The notes below the pieces were generated by a model. It did no database searches. It saw only the letters and a list, made by a program, of their open reading frames with translations, and had not been told where the DNA came from. Position numbers and translations under genes: made by a program. 8,943 nt of DNA from an uncultured Pelosinus sp. (GTDB lineage Bacteria > Bacillota > Negativicutes > Sporomusales > Acetonemataceae). Where the stretch lies: assembly GCA_900542835.1 (NCBI GenBank), contig UQPB01000076.1, positions 1 to 8,943 of the forward strand. The letters run 5' to 3'. Of the stretch, positions 1 to 6,395 are shown one piece after another (within the stretch, counting starts at the first letter, position 1; the number at the start of each line of letters is the position of its first letter).

Positions 1-73
1 TGCTGGGTTCGCGAGGCCGCCTAGTATCTGGGACTTTCTGAACGGCCTGGTAATAAGGTTTTTCAACAAGCTG
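1..73. other. Unassigned left edge
   Basis: Short stretch between the window edge and the terminator that follows the DUF1015 gene. Plus-strand reading frames stop within it (a TAG at 22-24 and a TGA at 39-41), so the tail of a convergent gene entering from the left is possible. Too little is visible to recognise one. Confidence 0.3.
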
Positions 74-103
74 AGGAAAAGCCGGGCAATCCCGGCTTTT
101 CCT
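74..103. terminator. Bidirectional intrinsic terminator after the DUF1015 gene
   Basis: A perfect 13-bp stem (74-86 with 91-103) with the loop CAAT. The stem has a GCCGGG/CCCGGC core flanked by AAAA on one side and TTTT on the other, so a U-run follows the GC core on either strand. It lies 6 bp past the TGA of the minus-strand DUF1015 gene and would also stop any plus-strand transcript arriving from the left. Confidence 0.9.
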
Positions 104-109
104 GTTGCA

Positions 110-1357
110 TCACTCATTTGGCGTAATCAAGTGAACGATCATCGCATCGCGCAGTTTAGGCTCAAACCAGGTGGATTTGGGCGGCATAATTTCATCAGCG
201 TCAGCAATTGCCATTAGTTCCGCAATCGAGGTGGGATAAAGCGCGAAGGCAGCGGCATAACGGCCGCTGTCCACCAGTCTCTCCAGTTCAGCCATACCGC
301 GGACACCGCCGACAAAGCCGATGCGCTTGTCTGTCCGCACATCGCGGATGCCCAGCAACGGCGCCAGCAGGTTTTCCTGCAGCAGACTGACATCAAGCCC
401 ACCAGCTAAACCAGCCGGAACCGGACCCGGCTTCAAATGCAGCTGATACCAGCGGCCGGGCAGATATAAACCAAACTGGCGTGGCTGCGAGGGTTTTAGC
501 GGTCCGTCCTGGCGGCATACGCTGAATCTGGCACCAAGCCGGCTGAGAAAATCCCCTTCCGTCATGCCGGCAAGGTCGCTGACAACGCGATTATAGTCCA
601 TAATCTTCACCATGGTATGAGAAAAAGCTACGGCTAAAAAGAAATTGTACGCTTCTGCCCCCGTATGGCCGGGATTCAGGCTGCGCAGCCGCGCCCGCGC
701 CTTGGCCGCCGCCGCCGAACGGTGATGTCCGTCGGCGATGTATAAACGATCAACATCGGCAAAGGCCTGTTCAATTGCCGCCGTCAGCTCCGGCTGATCA
801 ACAACATACAGACTGTGAAGAACACCGTCGGCGGCAATAAACGACACCGCCGGCTGCACCTGCATCGCCCTTGTCAGCACCGCGTTAACACCGGCATGCT
901 CCCGATAGGTTAAAAATACCGGTCCGGTCTGGGCCCCGGTTGCCAGAATATGCTCCAGCCGGTCTTGCTCCTTATCCGGCCGGGTCAGCTCATGCTTACG
1001 GATAGCGTTGTTCTCATACTCATCAAGGGAAAACGCCGCTGCCAGCCCGATCTGCTCATGCTCGCCCCAGCATTGTCGGTATACATAATAGCACGGCTTC
1101 CGGTCCTGCCGCAGCAGTCCTCTGGCGACAAAATCAGCCAGATTCCGCCGGGCCTGGCCGTAGACGGCGGCCGAATGCGGATCGGTACCGCCGGGCAGAT
1201 CGATCTCGGCTTTGGTCACGCGCAAAAAACTGTTCTGATTCTGCCGGGCAATACGGCTGGCCTCATCAGTATCCAGGACATCATAAGGAAGAGAGGATAG
1301 TTGCGCTGCCAGTTCCGGCAGCGGCCTCAGCCCGCGAAACGGTTTAACAACAGACAT
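110..1357 (-). CDS. DUF1015 family protein (SerK-like/ParB-type motif, function unproven)
   Basis: The product is 415 residues, a normal length for the DUF1015 family. Family-typical motifs are PYDV (24-27), KHELTRPDKEQDR (121-133), IADGHHR (207-213) and ADADEIMPPKSTWFEPK (385-401). There is no signal peptide or membrane segment, so it should be cytoplasmic. The reaction is not established to my knowledge. The GHHR motif resembles the phosphate-binding loop of ParB/SerK-like proteins, and I recall family members near serine biosynthesis genes, but neither point is shown here. I chose the ATG at 1357 because GGGAGG lies 6 nt upstream. A frame-extended TTG start at 1378 would place that Shine-Dalgarno inside the gene. 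It is separated from the upstream operon by about 290 nt that hold a promoter and a hairpin, so it is probably its own transcription unit. Confidence 0.9.
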   Translation of the reverse strand: MSVVKPFRGLRPLPELAAQLSSLPYDVLDTDEASRIARQNQNSFLRVTKAEIDLPGGTDPHSAAVYGQARRNLADFVARGLLRQDRKPCYYVYRQCWGEHEQIGLAAAFSLDEYENNAIRKHELTRPDKEQDRLEHILATGAQTGPVFLTYREHAGVNAVLTRAMQVQPAVSFIAADGVLHSLYVVDQPELTAAIEQAFADVDRLYIADGHHRSAAAAKARARLRSLNPGHTGAEAYNFFLAVAFSHTMVKIMDYNRVVSDLAGMTEGDFLSRLGARFSVCRQDGPLKPSQPRQFGLYLPGRWYQLHLKPGPVPAGLAGGLDVSLLQENLLAPLLGIRDVRTDKRIGFVGGVRGMAELERLVDSGRYAAAFALYPTSIAELMAIADADEIMPPKSTWFEPKLRDAMIVHLITPNE

Positions 1358-1395
1358 ATACTGCCTCCCGCAAGTCAAATTCCCGGTATCCGGCT

Positions 1396-1426
1396 AAAAA
1401 ACTCTCAGCCCCGGCGGGAATGAGAG
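1396..1426 (-). terminator. Hairpin plus T6 in the DUF1015 leader (terminator or attenuator)
   Basis: On the minus strand CTCTCA pairs with TGAGAG, and an inner CCC/GGG stem continues past a small internal loop. Six T follow directly (1401-1396). It lies 38 nt before the DUF1015 start codon and downstream of a likely promoter at 1437-1466, so it may attenuate that gene. It could instead simply end readthrough from the operon upstream. ATTCCCG in the 5' half of the hairpin can also pair with CGGGAAT just downstream, a possible antiterminating alternative. Confidence 0.6.
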
Positions 1427-1436
1427 GGCTGCCTTC

Positions 1437-1466
1437 AGTATAGATGAAAAACCAGGCCCAGGGCAA
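1437..1466 (-). promoter_or_regulatory. Candidate sigma-A promoter for the DUF1015 gene
   Basis: Reading the minus strand, TTGCCC (1466-1461, 4 of 6 matches to TTGACA) is followed after 18 nt by TATACT (1442-1437, 5 of 6 matches to TATAAT). This would start transcription near 1430, just before the leader hairpin. The -35 element is weak, so this is a moderate call. Confidence 0.5.
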
Positions 1467-1484
1467 GATAAAGCCGCCACAGGC

Positions 1485-1520
1485 CAGTGCAGTCGCTTGC
1501 TTTTCCGAGCGACTGCACTG
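1485..1520. repeat. Perfect 13-bp inverted repeat between two genes
   Basis: The arms at 1485-1497 and 1508-1520 are exact reverse complements (CAGTGCAGTCGCT and AGCGACTGCACTG) around a 10-nt spacer. Neither strand has a T-run after it, so it does not look like an intrinsic terminator. It lies 18 bp upstream of the proposed DUF1015 -35 box and about 130 bp after the stop of the 212-residue gene. It could be a regulator-binding palindrome or an mRNA 3'-end stabilising stem. Confidence 0.7.
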
Positions 1521-1649
1521 CACCACAGCCAGCGATCAGCAACTATTGCAAGATGCGCAAATGCCGACACCTCGAGGACCACAGAGAGAATTGAATATGC
1601 GTGTTTCAGGCACAATTTTGCGCCGGTGAATATGCCGGTTGATCAACAG
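1521..1649. other. Noncoding stretch after the operon
   Basis: No supportable gene is seen. Minus-strand reading shows only weak pairing just after the 212-residue gene: a 6-bp GGCGCA/TGTGCC stem with an AAAT loop and two nearby CCGG blocks. None has a U-tract. Small open frames here lack ribosome binding sites. Confidence 0.5.
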
Positions 1650-2288
1650 CTACTTTTCCACAACACTGAACAAGGCGCAGTATTCGTCAATCAACCTGGC
1701 TGCCCGCACCGGATTAAAAATGCCGCAGCGACAGGGTTTAGCCAGTTCAATCCCCGCTTCCTCAGGCGTAATCGTGCCTTTCTTCACCTGCCGGATCAAC
1801 CGGCGGACCAGCCCGGGCGCGACCATGCCATGACCGCACATGGTCGTGACCTGGCTGATCTCCGGCTCTGGCATTTTTTCCGTTTTACCCAGTACTCCCA
1901 GTGAATGCTCAACGGCATGGGGTTTGACGCCGGCTTGGGCACAGCAGGCAAACAGCTTGTCAAACAGTCCTGATATCGTCAGTGACATGCCTAGTTCCGC
2001 CGCTTTAACCTCCCGCAGCAAAGCAGTGAGATCCTGCTCGTCGGCAAGGACGGCATGCGTACTGCTGGTTGTCAGCTTTTCGTACAGCTCGTCAAAGCTG
2101 GTCACATAGCGGTTGCCAAGCTTGACATCCCCCAAATTAACCGGATGATGCCTGGCGGCAATCTGCAGAAATTCCTGCAGCTTCGGTCTGGCATCTTCAT
2201 GATTGAAACCGCGCGCAGGCAGCGAATGCATGGGAAAGTCGTTTGACAGATTTTCCGGCGTGCCCCGCCGGTGCAGCGTATGCGACAT
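1650..2288 (-). CDS. Uncharacterised Cys/His-motif protein, last gene of the mini-CooS operon
   Basis: A 212-residue soluble protein that I do not recognise by name. The C-terminal half carries the striking residues: H124 and H128 (PHAVEHSLG), CGHGM at 151-155, and PCRCGIFNP at 185-193 followed by RAARL. C151, H153, C186 and C188 would make a plausible metal or Fe-S site. There is also a C115-C116 pair. The N-terminal half looks helical and unremarkable. The ATG overlaps the TAA of the upstream ferredoxin gene (TAATG), with AAAGGAGG 7 nt before it, so the two proteins are probably made together. It could be a maturation factor or a redox partner for the operon; the sequence does not decide. 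Existence is very likely, function open. Confidence 0.85.
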   Translation of the reverse strand: MSHTLHRRGTPENLSNDFPMHSLPARGFNHEDARPKLQEFLQIAARHHPVNLGDVKLGNRYVTSFDELYEKLTTSSTHAVLADEQDLTALLREVKAAELGMSLTISGLFDKLFACCAQAGVKPHAVEHSLGVLGKTEKMPEPEISQVTTMCGHGMVAPGLVRRLIRQVKKGTITPEEAGIELAKPCRCGIFNPVRAARLIDEYCALFSVVEK

Positions 2289-3031
2289 TATTCAGCCTCC
2301 TTTGCCAGCGGCCGCCCCAGCCCTGTATTCATCTTGCCGTTAGGCAGATATGGCCAGCGCAGCGCCTCCAAAACCGGCAGCGAGGGGATCTGGTTATCCG
2401 CTTCGAGCACGGTGATCAAATCCACGGAAAACACGCAGTCCATTTCGTCAGCTGCCGACCGGATTGTTGTCAGCACCGCCGCCATTTTTGCCAGCGGCAC
2501 AATCATCTCAATTATCGCCGATAGCACTTTTTCCCGCCTGACCTCATCCTTAAAGACGCCGGCGGCGGCATCAGCCATCAACATGGTGCAGGGATTGTTC
2601 GGCTCAAACTCTACATCCAGACGGGCCAGGGCTTTGGCCATTTTTTCAATATCACTGAACCGGGCGCCGACCCCGGGCCGCCCCATCTCGCAGGAAATGC
2701 CGACAAAGCCGCGCTTTATCCGGCCGGTAATCTCGTTGGTCTTAATTTCCTCCGTACCCCGCCCGGCCACTTTAGTATCACGGTGTTCAATCATCGGATC
2801 GCTGAAAGCCGACCGGACCGTACGCGGCCATTGATAATCCGGCATGAACAAAGCGCCGGCGTCACAGACCGCCGCCCGCAGGCATACGCCGCAGTCGACG
2901 CACTCATCCTCATCAATCTCATAATATAATTTACCGTTTTGGGGATTGCGCCGCCGCGCCGCGATATTGCCCAGTGTACAGAATTCCACACACTGGCCGC
3001 AGCCGGCGCACTTTGTTTTATCAATTCGCAT
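2288..3031 (-). CDS. Two-[4Fe-4S] ferredoxin with an uncharacterised C-terminal domain
   Basis: The product is 247 residues. The N-terminus is a two-cluster ferredoxin domain: C8, C11, C14, C18 (CX2CX2CX3C) and C44, C47, C50, C56 (CX2CX2CX5C). The last Cys of each motif is not followed by the usual proline. After about residue 65 comes a domain of about 180 residues that I cannot assign, with a conserved-looking block GRGTEEIKTNEITGR then GFVGISCEMGRPGVG. It has no signal peptide or membrane helix. GGGAGG precedes the ATG. The gene lies 50 nt after the flavoprotein gene and is translationally coupled to the next gene through TAATG. It presumably carries electrons in the same cytoplasmic pathway as the CooF/mini-CooS/flavoprotein set, which is inferred from position only. 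Confidence 0.88.
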   Translation of the reverse strand: MRIDKTKCAGCGQCVEFCTLGNIAARRRNPQNGKLYYEIDEDECVDCGVCLRAAVCDAGALFMPDYQWPRTVRSAFSDPMIEHRDTKVAGRGTEEIKTNEITGRIKRGFVGISCEMGRPGVGARFSDIEKMAKALARLDVEFEPNNPCTMLMADAAAGVFKDEVRREKVLSAIIEMIVPLAKMAAVLTTIRSAADEMDCVFSVDLITVLEADNQIPSLPVLEALRWPYLPNGKMNTGLGRPLAKEAE

Positions 3032-3081
3032 AGCTTCCTCCCGAGCACCTTTCTGCAGCGCTATTCCGCGGCCGCAGGCCG

Positions 3082-4254
3082 CTAGACCGCTGCCGTCTTT
3101 GCCCTCAGCGAACGGCAGATGGCTCCGGTCAGGATCCCAGCCTGCCGGATATCGCCAAGCAGCAAAAAGCCTTTCAGCCTGCCGTTGCTGAACACCAGCC
3201 GCCGGTAGCCGCCGGACGCCGTGCGTTCGACGTCGATCTCGTCACCGTCGCCGCCGGCAATGTCGCCGGCCGATGCCAACGCAATACCGGCAAGCTCTAC
3301 GCTGTTCATCGCCAAATATCCCGGATACGCCATCGCTTCTCCCGCCATATTGCGGGCAGCGATTTCCCCTTGCTCAACAGCCGCCGGCCAGGTGGCGGAC
3401 ACAGACGCCGTCCCGCTCAGGCCCGGCACCTCGGCCACGTCGCCGGCAGCGTAAATATCCGGCTGCGAACTCCGCAGATAGCGATCGACGACAATACCGG
3501 ACTGTACAGCCAAACCCGCAGCCCGGGCCAATGCGGTATTTGGCCTGACACCGGCGGCGACAACCACCAGTTGACAGGCGATCCGCCGGCCATTGACCCT
3601 GACGCCGCTGACACGGCCGTGGTCGCTTTCCAGCGCCTCCACAACAGCTTCAGTAATCACGTCAATTCCCTCCTGCCGCAACGCGGTCTCGATGATCTTG
3701 CCGCCGGCGGCATCCAACTGCTGCGGCATGACTGTGGCCGATCGTTCCAGCAGTGTTGTCTGCATGCCCCGCCCAGCCAGCGCCAAAGCCGTCTTCAAAC
3801 CAATCAGGCCCGCGCCGATGACGACGGCAGATTGCGCGTCTGCCGTCAGTGACAAAACCGTCTCCGCCTGCTCCAGTGTCCACAAATGGCACACGCCGCG
3901 CGCCCCGATTCCCGGCAGCGGCGGCAGCAGCGGCGACGCGCCCAACGCCAGCAGCAGCTTGCCATAGCTCAGACTGCGGCCACAGGAGAGTTCAACGCGC
4001 CGTTCCCGCGGCAGGAGCCGGACAACCGTTTGCCCGGTCAGGCAGGTAACGCCTTGTTGCCGGAATTGTTCCTCCGACCGCAGCAAGGCCTCCTGCGGCG
4101 GGTATTTGCCGGCGACAATATCCGGCAAATCGATGCGGCTGTAAAAGCCGCGGTTCTCTGCGCTAATCAAGGTAACCGGCGCTTGCCGGTTCAGCCGCCG
4201 CAGCTCCATAGCGGCTGATGCGCCGGCTGCGCCCTGGCCGATAACGACATACAT
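3082..4254 (-). CDS. FAD-dependent NAD(P) oxidoreductase (FNOR type)
   Basis: A 390-residue pyridine nucleotide-disulfide oxidoreductase family protein of the NADH:rubredoxin/nitrite-reductase-like type. It has an FAD-binding GQGAAG at 6-11, a second Rossmann motif GAGLIG at 147-152, E170 at the end of the following strand (as in NADH-preferring members), LLALGASP at 101-108, and the FAD motif IYAAGD at 267-272. There is no redox CxxC, so it passes electrons through the flavin rather than a disulfide. It starts 3 nt after the TGA of mini-CooS, with GGAGGG 7 nt upstream. A CooS-CooF-FNOR gene set is a known arrangement that links CO oxidation to NAD(P), and the same order is seen here. It probably moves electrons between CooF and NAD(H). 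Confidence 0.92.
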   Translation of the reverse strand: MYVVIGQGAAGASAAMELRRLNRQAPVTLISAENRGFYSRIDLPDIVAGKYPPQEALLRSEEQFRQQGVTCLTGQTVVRLLPRERRVELSCGRSLSYGKLLLALGASPLLPPLPGIGARGVCHLWTLEQAETVLSLTADAQSAVVIGAGLIGLKTALALAGRGMQTTLLERSATVMPQQLDAAGGKIIETALRQEGIDVITEAVVEALESDHGRVSGVRVNGRRIACQLVVVAAGVRPNTALARAAGLAVQSGIVVDRYLRSSQPDIYAAGDVAEVPGLSGTASVSATWPAAVEQGEIAARNMAGEAMAYPGYLAMNSVELAGIALASAGDIAGGDGDEIDVERTASGGYRRLVFSNGRLKGFLLLGDIRQAGILTGAICRSLRAKTAAV

Positions 4255-4257
4255 CTG

Positions 4258-5733
4258 TCAGCCCTCCGCCGGCCGCAGCGCCGCCAACAGTTCCGGCCAA
4301 TCGGCTTGCTCCGGCAGCGGCCGCAGCCCTGCGCCCGACCGGGATACGAACTCCCGCTCCAGACAGGAGGCGACTGCGTCGTCAGCAGCGGCCGCCTCCC
4401 AGTCAACCCAGGTATCGATGCCGGCGGCGGCAAAAGCGACAGCGGCCGCGAGAACTTTATTGTGATTGATCTCCGGAAAGAAGGCCGCCGTTGTCAACCC
4501 GGGCAGTTGCCGCGCCAGCTGCAGAAATTCGCCGGCGTCCTGGCAGGAACCGACTGTAAGCACCGGCGGCAAGCCTGCAGCCGCCAACCGCTGCAGCCCA
4601 TGCTGACCGTCCCGCCACTCCGTCCGGCACATGCCGGCCTTTGCCAGACTGACGCCGGCACAGCCGGCGGTAACCACCAGATAACCGGCCATGACCAGGG
4701 CGGCGGCAATGGCAGCAGGCCGCGCATCCTGGGTATTGGCGACAGAACCGCAGCCGCCCAAATAAACGACACCCCGCAATGGCCCCGCCGCTGGCGCATC
4801 CAGACTGGTTAGCAGACCGGCGATGCTGCCGGCGCTGAAGCCGGCGTAAACCGGGCCAGACTCCGCCGGAATAGCGAGTGTCGCCTTGTCCCTGCGTCGA
4901 AAGGAAGCTTGCGCTGCAGCCGCAGCAGACGTAAAAGCGTCAGTTGAGTCAAGCGATGCCGCGTCAACCTTAGCAATGTCTAACTGCTCTGCCAGCCTGA
5001 TCACCGCAGGCATTACACACTGCCGCCCGACGACCAGCAAATCGACCGCACCGGTCAACAACGGCGTCTCCTGCGAATCATAATTGGTCAGGGCAGGTAT
5101 CCCCAGGCCATCGCTCCATTCGTTGCCACAGACGGCTCCGAACACCACCGGGATGGCTAAACTGCCGGCCGCCGTTCTCAGGCCGGCCACGACTGCAGCC
5201 GGTACATGCCCGCAGAAAACAATATTAACCTGATCAGCCCGTAATACCCCTAAATTTACCTGGCTGATTTGCGGCTGCCAGCTGCCGCCGGCATGCTTGG
5301 CCGCCTGAAGCGCTCCCAGCAGTTCCCCCGTACAGCGGCCCAGGCGGAATAAACGGGCCGCGTAACTTTCCTCAGCCAGCATTTCATCAGCAGTGGGCAG
5401 CAGTTCCTGCATCCATTCACCGCCAATGCCATAGCCGGCTGCAGCCAGCTTCAACAGAGCCAGCGCCCCATCCGCCGTTTTGGCAGTCAGCCGGCGGCCG
5501 ATCAGTTCTTCCTTGCCGCGGCCGCAAATTGTCCGCTGTTCCTCTCCGCCAAACGGATTAATCCGGCATACGCCTTCCTGACAATCGCTGCAGCAGAGCG
5601 CCAGCCGGCCGAAGCCGCAGCGGGGCTGCTGGCCCTCCGCCCGGTCCCAGGCAAGTGGAAGCCGGCGGCGGCGCGCCGTCAGTAGCATTTGACCAACTGC
5701 CGGATCCAGGGTTTTCTTTTGCACCTGCTTCAT
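4258..5733 (-). CDS. cooS: Mini-CooS: short Ni-CO-dehydrogenase-like protein
   Basis: The product is 491 residues, against about 630-640 for usual CooS. The N-terminus has C39, C47, C48, C51, C56 and C70, spaced as in the D- and B-cluster ligands of CO dehydrogenase. The C-cluster set can be traced as H176 (CGHVP), C202 (VCGNE), C239 (RQCVMP), C328 (GGCGS), C358 (TAGCAG) and C397 (VGSCQD). K426 (INHNK) matches the active-site lysine. About 85 residues are missing between C70 and H176, from the helical domain. No histidine ladder follows C70: the first His after it is H147. C202 aligns one residue later than the canonical Cys. The ATG overlaps the cooF stop (ATGA), with GGAGG upstream. Hybrid-cluster protein (Hcp) is the related alternative, but the CooS-type N-terminal motif argues against it. 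Substrate uncertain. Confidence 0.88.
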   Translation of the reverse strand: MKQVQKKTLDPAVGQMLLTARRRRLPLAWDRAEGQQPRCGFGRLALCCSDCQEGVCRINPFGGEEQRTICGRGKEELIGRRLTAKTADGALALLKLAAAGYGIGGEWMQELLPTADEMLAEESYAARLFRLGRCTGELLGALQAAKHAGGSWQPQISQVNLGVLRADQVNIVFCGHVPAAVVAGLRTAAGSLAIPVVFGAVCGNEWSDGLGIPALTNYDSQETPLLTGAVDLLVVGRQCVMPAVIRLAEQLDIAKVDAASLDSTDAFTSAAAAAQASFRRRDKATLAIPAESGPVYAGFSAGSIAGLLTSLDAPAAGPLRGVVYLGGCGSVANTQDARPAAIAAALVMAGYLVVTAGCAGVSLAKAGMCRTEWRDGQHGLQRLAAAGLPPVLTVGSCQDAGEFLQLARQLPGLTTAAFFPEINHNKVLAAAVAFAAAGIDTWVDWEAAAADDAVASCLEREFVSRSGAGLRPLPEQADWPELLAALRPAEG

Positions 5734-6278
5734 GATGATTGTTCCTCCCTTATCATGTCAAGACTGACGGCAGCGGCAGCCGCTCCGGCGGCAAACACGG
5801 CCGCCTGCTTCCGTTTCGTCAGCAGGACTTGCTGAAACTCGGCGTCGTCACCATAAAGCAATGCCCCCACCGGACAGGCGTTTACACAGGCCGGTTCCTC
5901 CATGTGCCTGCAGCCGTCGCATTTGACCGCCACTTTGTAGGCGCCGGCGGGAACAATCGCGCCGAACGGGCAGGACATGACGCACATCCAGCAGCCGCGG
6001 CAGCGCGACGCATCAATAAACACCATATCCGTTTCTTTATCCCGCTGCAGCGCGCCTGACGGGCACGCCTTCAGACAGGCCGCGTCCTGGCAGTGACGGC
6101 ACTGGATAGGAAAACCGCCGCTGCCGCTGCATTGCACGCTGACCCGGGCAATCGGCTTTGGCGTCTCTCTGACTGCTCCCGCCAGCGTCCGGCTGACAGA
6201 ATCCCGTTCAATCGCGCATTGCAGCTCACAGGATTTACAGCCTAAGCATTTATCCTTATCTACCCATATCTTTTTCAT
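5730..6278 (-). CDS. cooF: CooF-like ferredoxin with four [4Fe-4S] clusters
   Basis: A 182-residue polyferredoxin of the CooF/DMSO-reductase beta-subunit type. Sixteen cysteines fall in four motifs: C11, C14, C17, C21; C60, C63, C68, C72; C93, C96, C99, C103; and C120, C123, C131, C135. This is enough for four cubane clusters in the usual crossed ligation. An extra Cys is at 50, and QCRHC near 59-63 is typical of CooF. There is no Tat signal, so it acts in the cytoplasm. I chose the ATG at 6278, which has GGAGGA just before it. The longer frame to 6392 runs into the metQ terminator and its extra residues look unlike the family. It is the first gene of the operon and overlaps mini-CooS by ATGA, consistent with its role as the direct electron partner. 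Confidence 0.93.
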   Translation of the reverse strand: MKKIWVDKDKCLGCKSCELQCAIERDSVSRTLAGAVRETPKPIARVSVQCSGSGGFPIQCRHCQDAACLKACPSGALQRDKETDMVFIDASRCRGCWMCVMSCPFGAIVPAGAYKVAVKCDGCRHMEEPACVNACPVGALLYGDDAEFQQVLLTKRKQAAVFAAGAAAAAVSLDMIREEQSS

Positions 6279-6333
6279 GGCTCCTCCAGGCAATAACAAA
6301 ATACCGCCGCTCTCGACCTGCGGCCTGAATGTG
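6279..6333 (-). other. cooF leader region, no clear promoter
   Basis: On the minus strand this stretch holds an inverted GCCGC/GCGGC pair around a 9-nt loop and an AT-rich TATTTTGTTAT just before the Shine-Dalgarno. No -35 element at a proper distance is convincing. The operon either uses a regulated or non-sigma-A promoter here, or depends on leakage through the metQ terminator. Confidence 0.35.
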
Positions 6334-6373
6334 AAAAATCCTTGCTCATGGCTGCCTGCAGCCATGAGCAAGG
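6334..6373 (-). terminator. Intrinsic terminator of metQ
   Basis: A perfect 15-bp stem (6340-6354 with 6359-6373) with a 4-nt loop. On the minus strand it is followed by A and then five T (6338-6334). It lies about 23 nt past the metQ stop codon. It separates metQ from the cooF operon transcriptionally. Confidence 0.9.
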
Positions 6374-6376
6374 GAT

Positions 6377-6395
6377 ACCGTGGCAATCGCACGGT
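6377..6395 (-). repeat. Small inverted repeat right after the metQ stop
   Basis: ACCGTG (6377-6382) and CACGGT (6390-6395) form a 6-bp stem with a 7-nt loop, starting at the base after the metQ TAA and ahead of the main terminator. It probably adds 3'-end structure to the metQ mRNA. Confidence 0.5.

Noticed and set aside
2..180. Plus-strand open frame entering from the left edge
   Set aside because: It runs straight through the terminator hairpin and into the antisense of DUF1015. There is no recognisable protein sequence.
1396..1430. GGGGCTGAGAG before DUF1015 resembles part of a TPP riboswitch
   Set aside because: The other conserved TPP blocks, such as the CCTGATCTGG region, are absent and the leader is too short. 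The match is part of an ordinary hairpin.
1394..1615. Small minus-strand ORFs between the 212-residue gene and DUF1015
   Set aside because: They have TTG/GTG starts without ribosome binding sites, run through the palindrome and terminator hairpin, and resemble no known protein.
2271..4812. Long plus-strand open frames opposite the operon
   Set aside because: They are antisense shadows of GC-rich minus-strand genes with convincing domains. Their translations are low-complexity and Arg/Pro/Ala-rich, without Shine-Dalgarno sites.
4258..5733. Hybrid-cluster protein (hydroxylamine reductase) as identity of the 491-residue protein
   Set aside because: The CX7CCX2CX4C N-terminal pattern and the adjacent CooF and FNOR fit CooS. 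The Hcp N-terminal Cys spacing is different.
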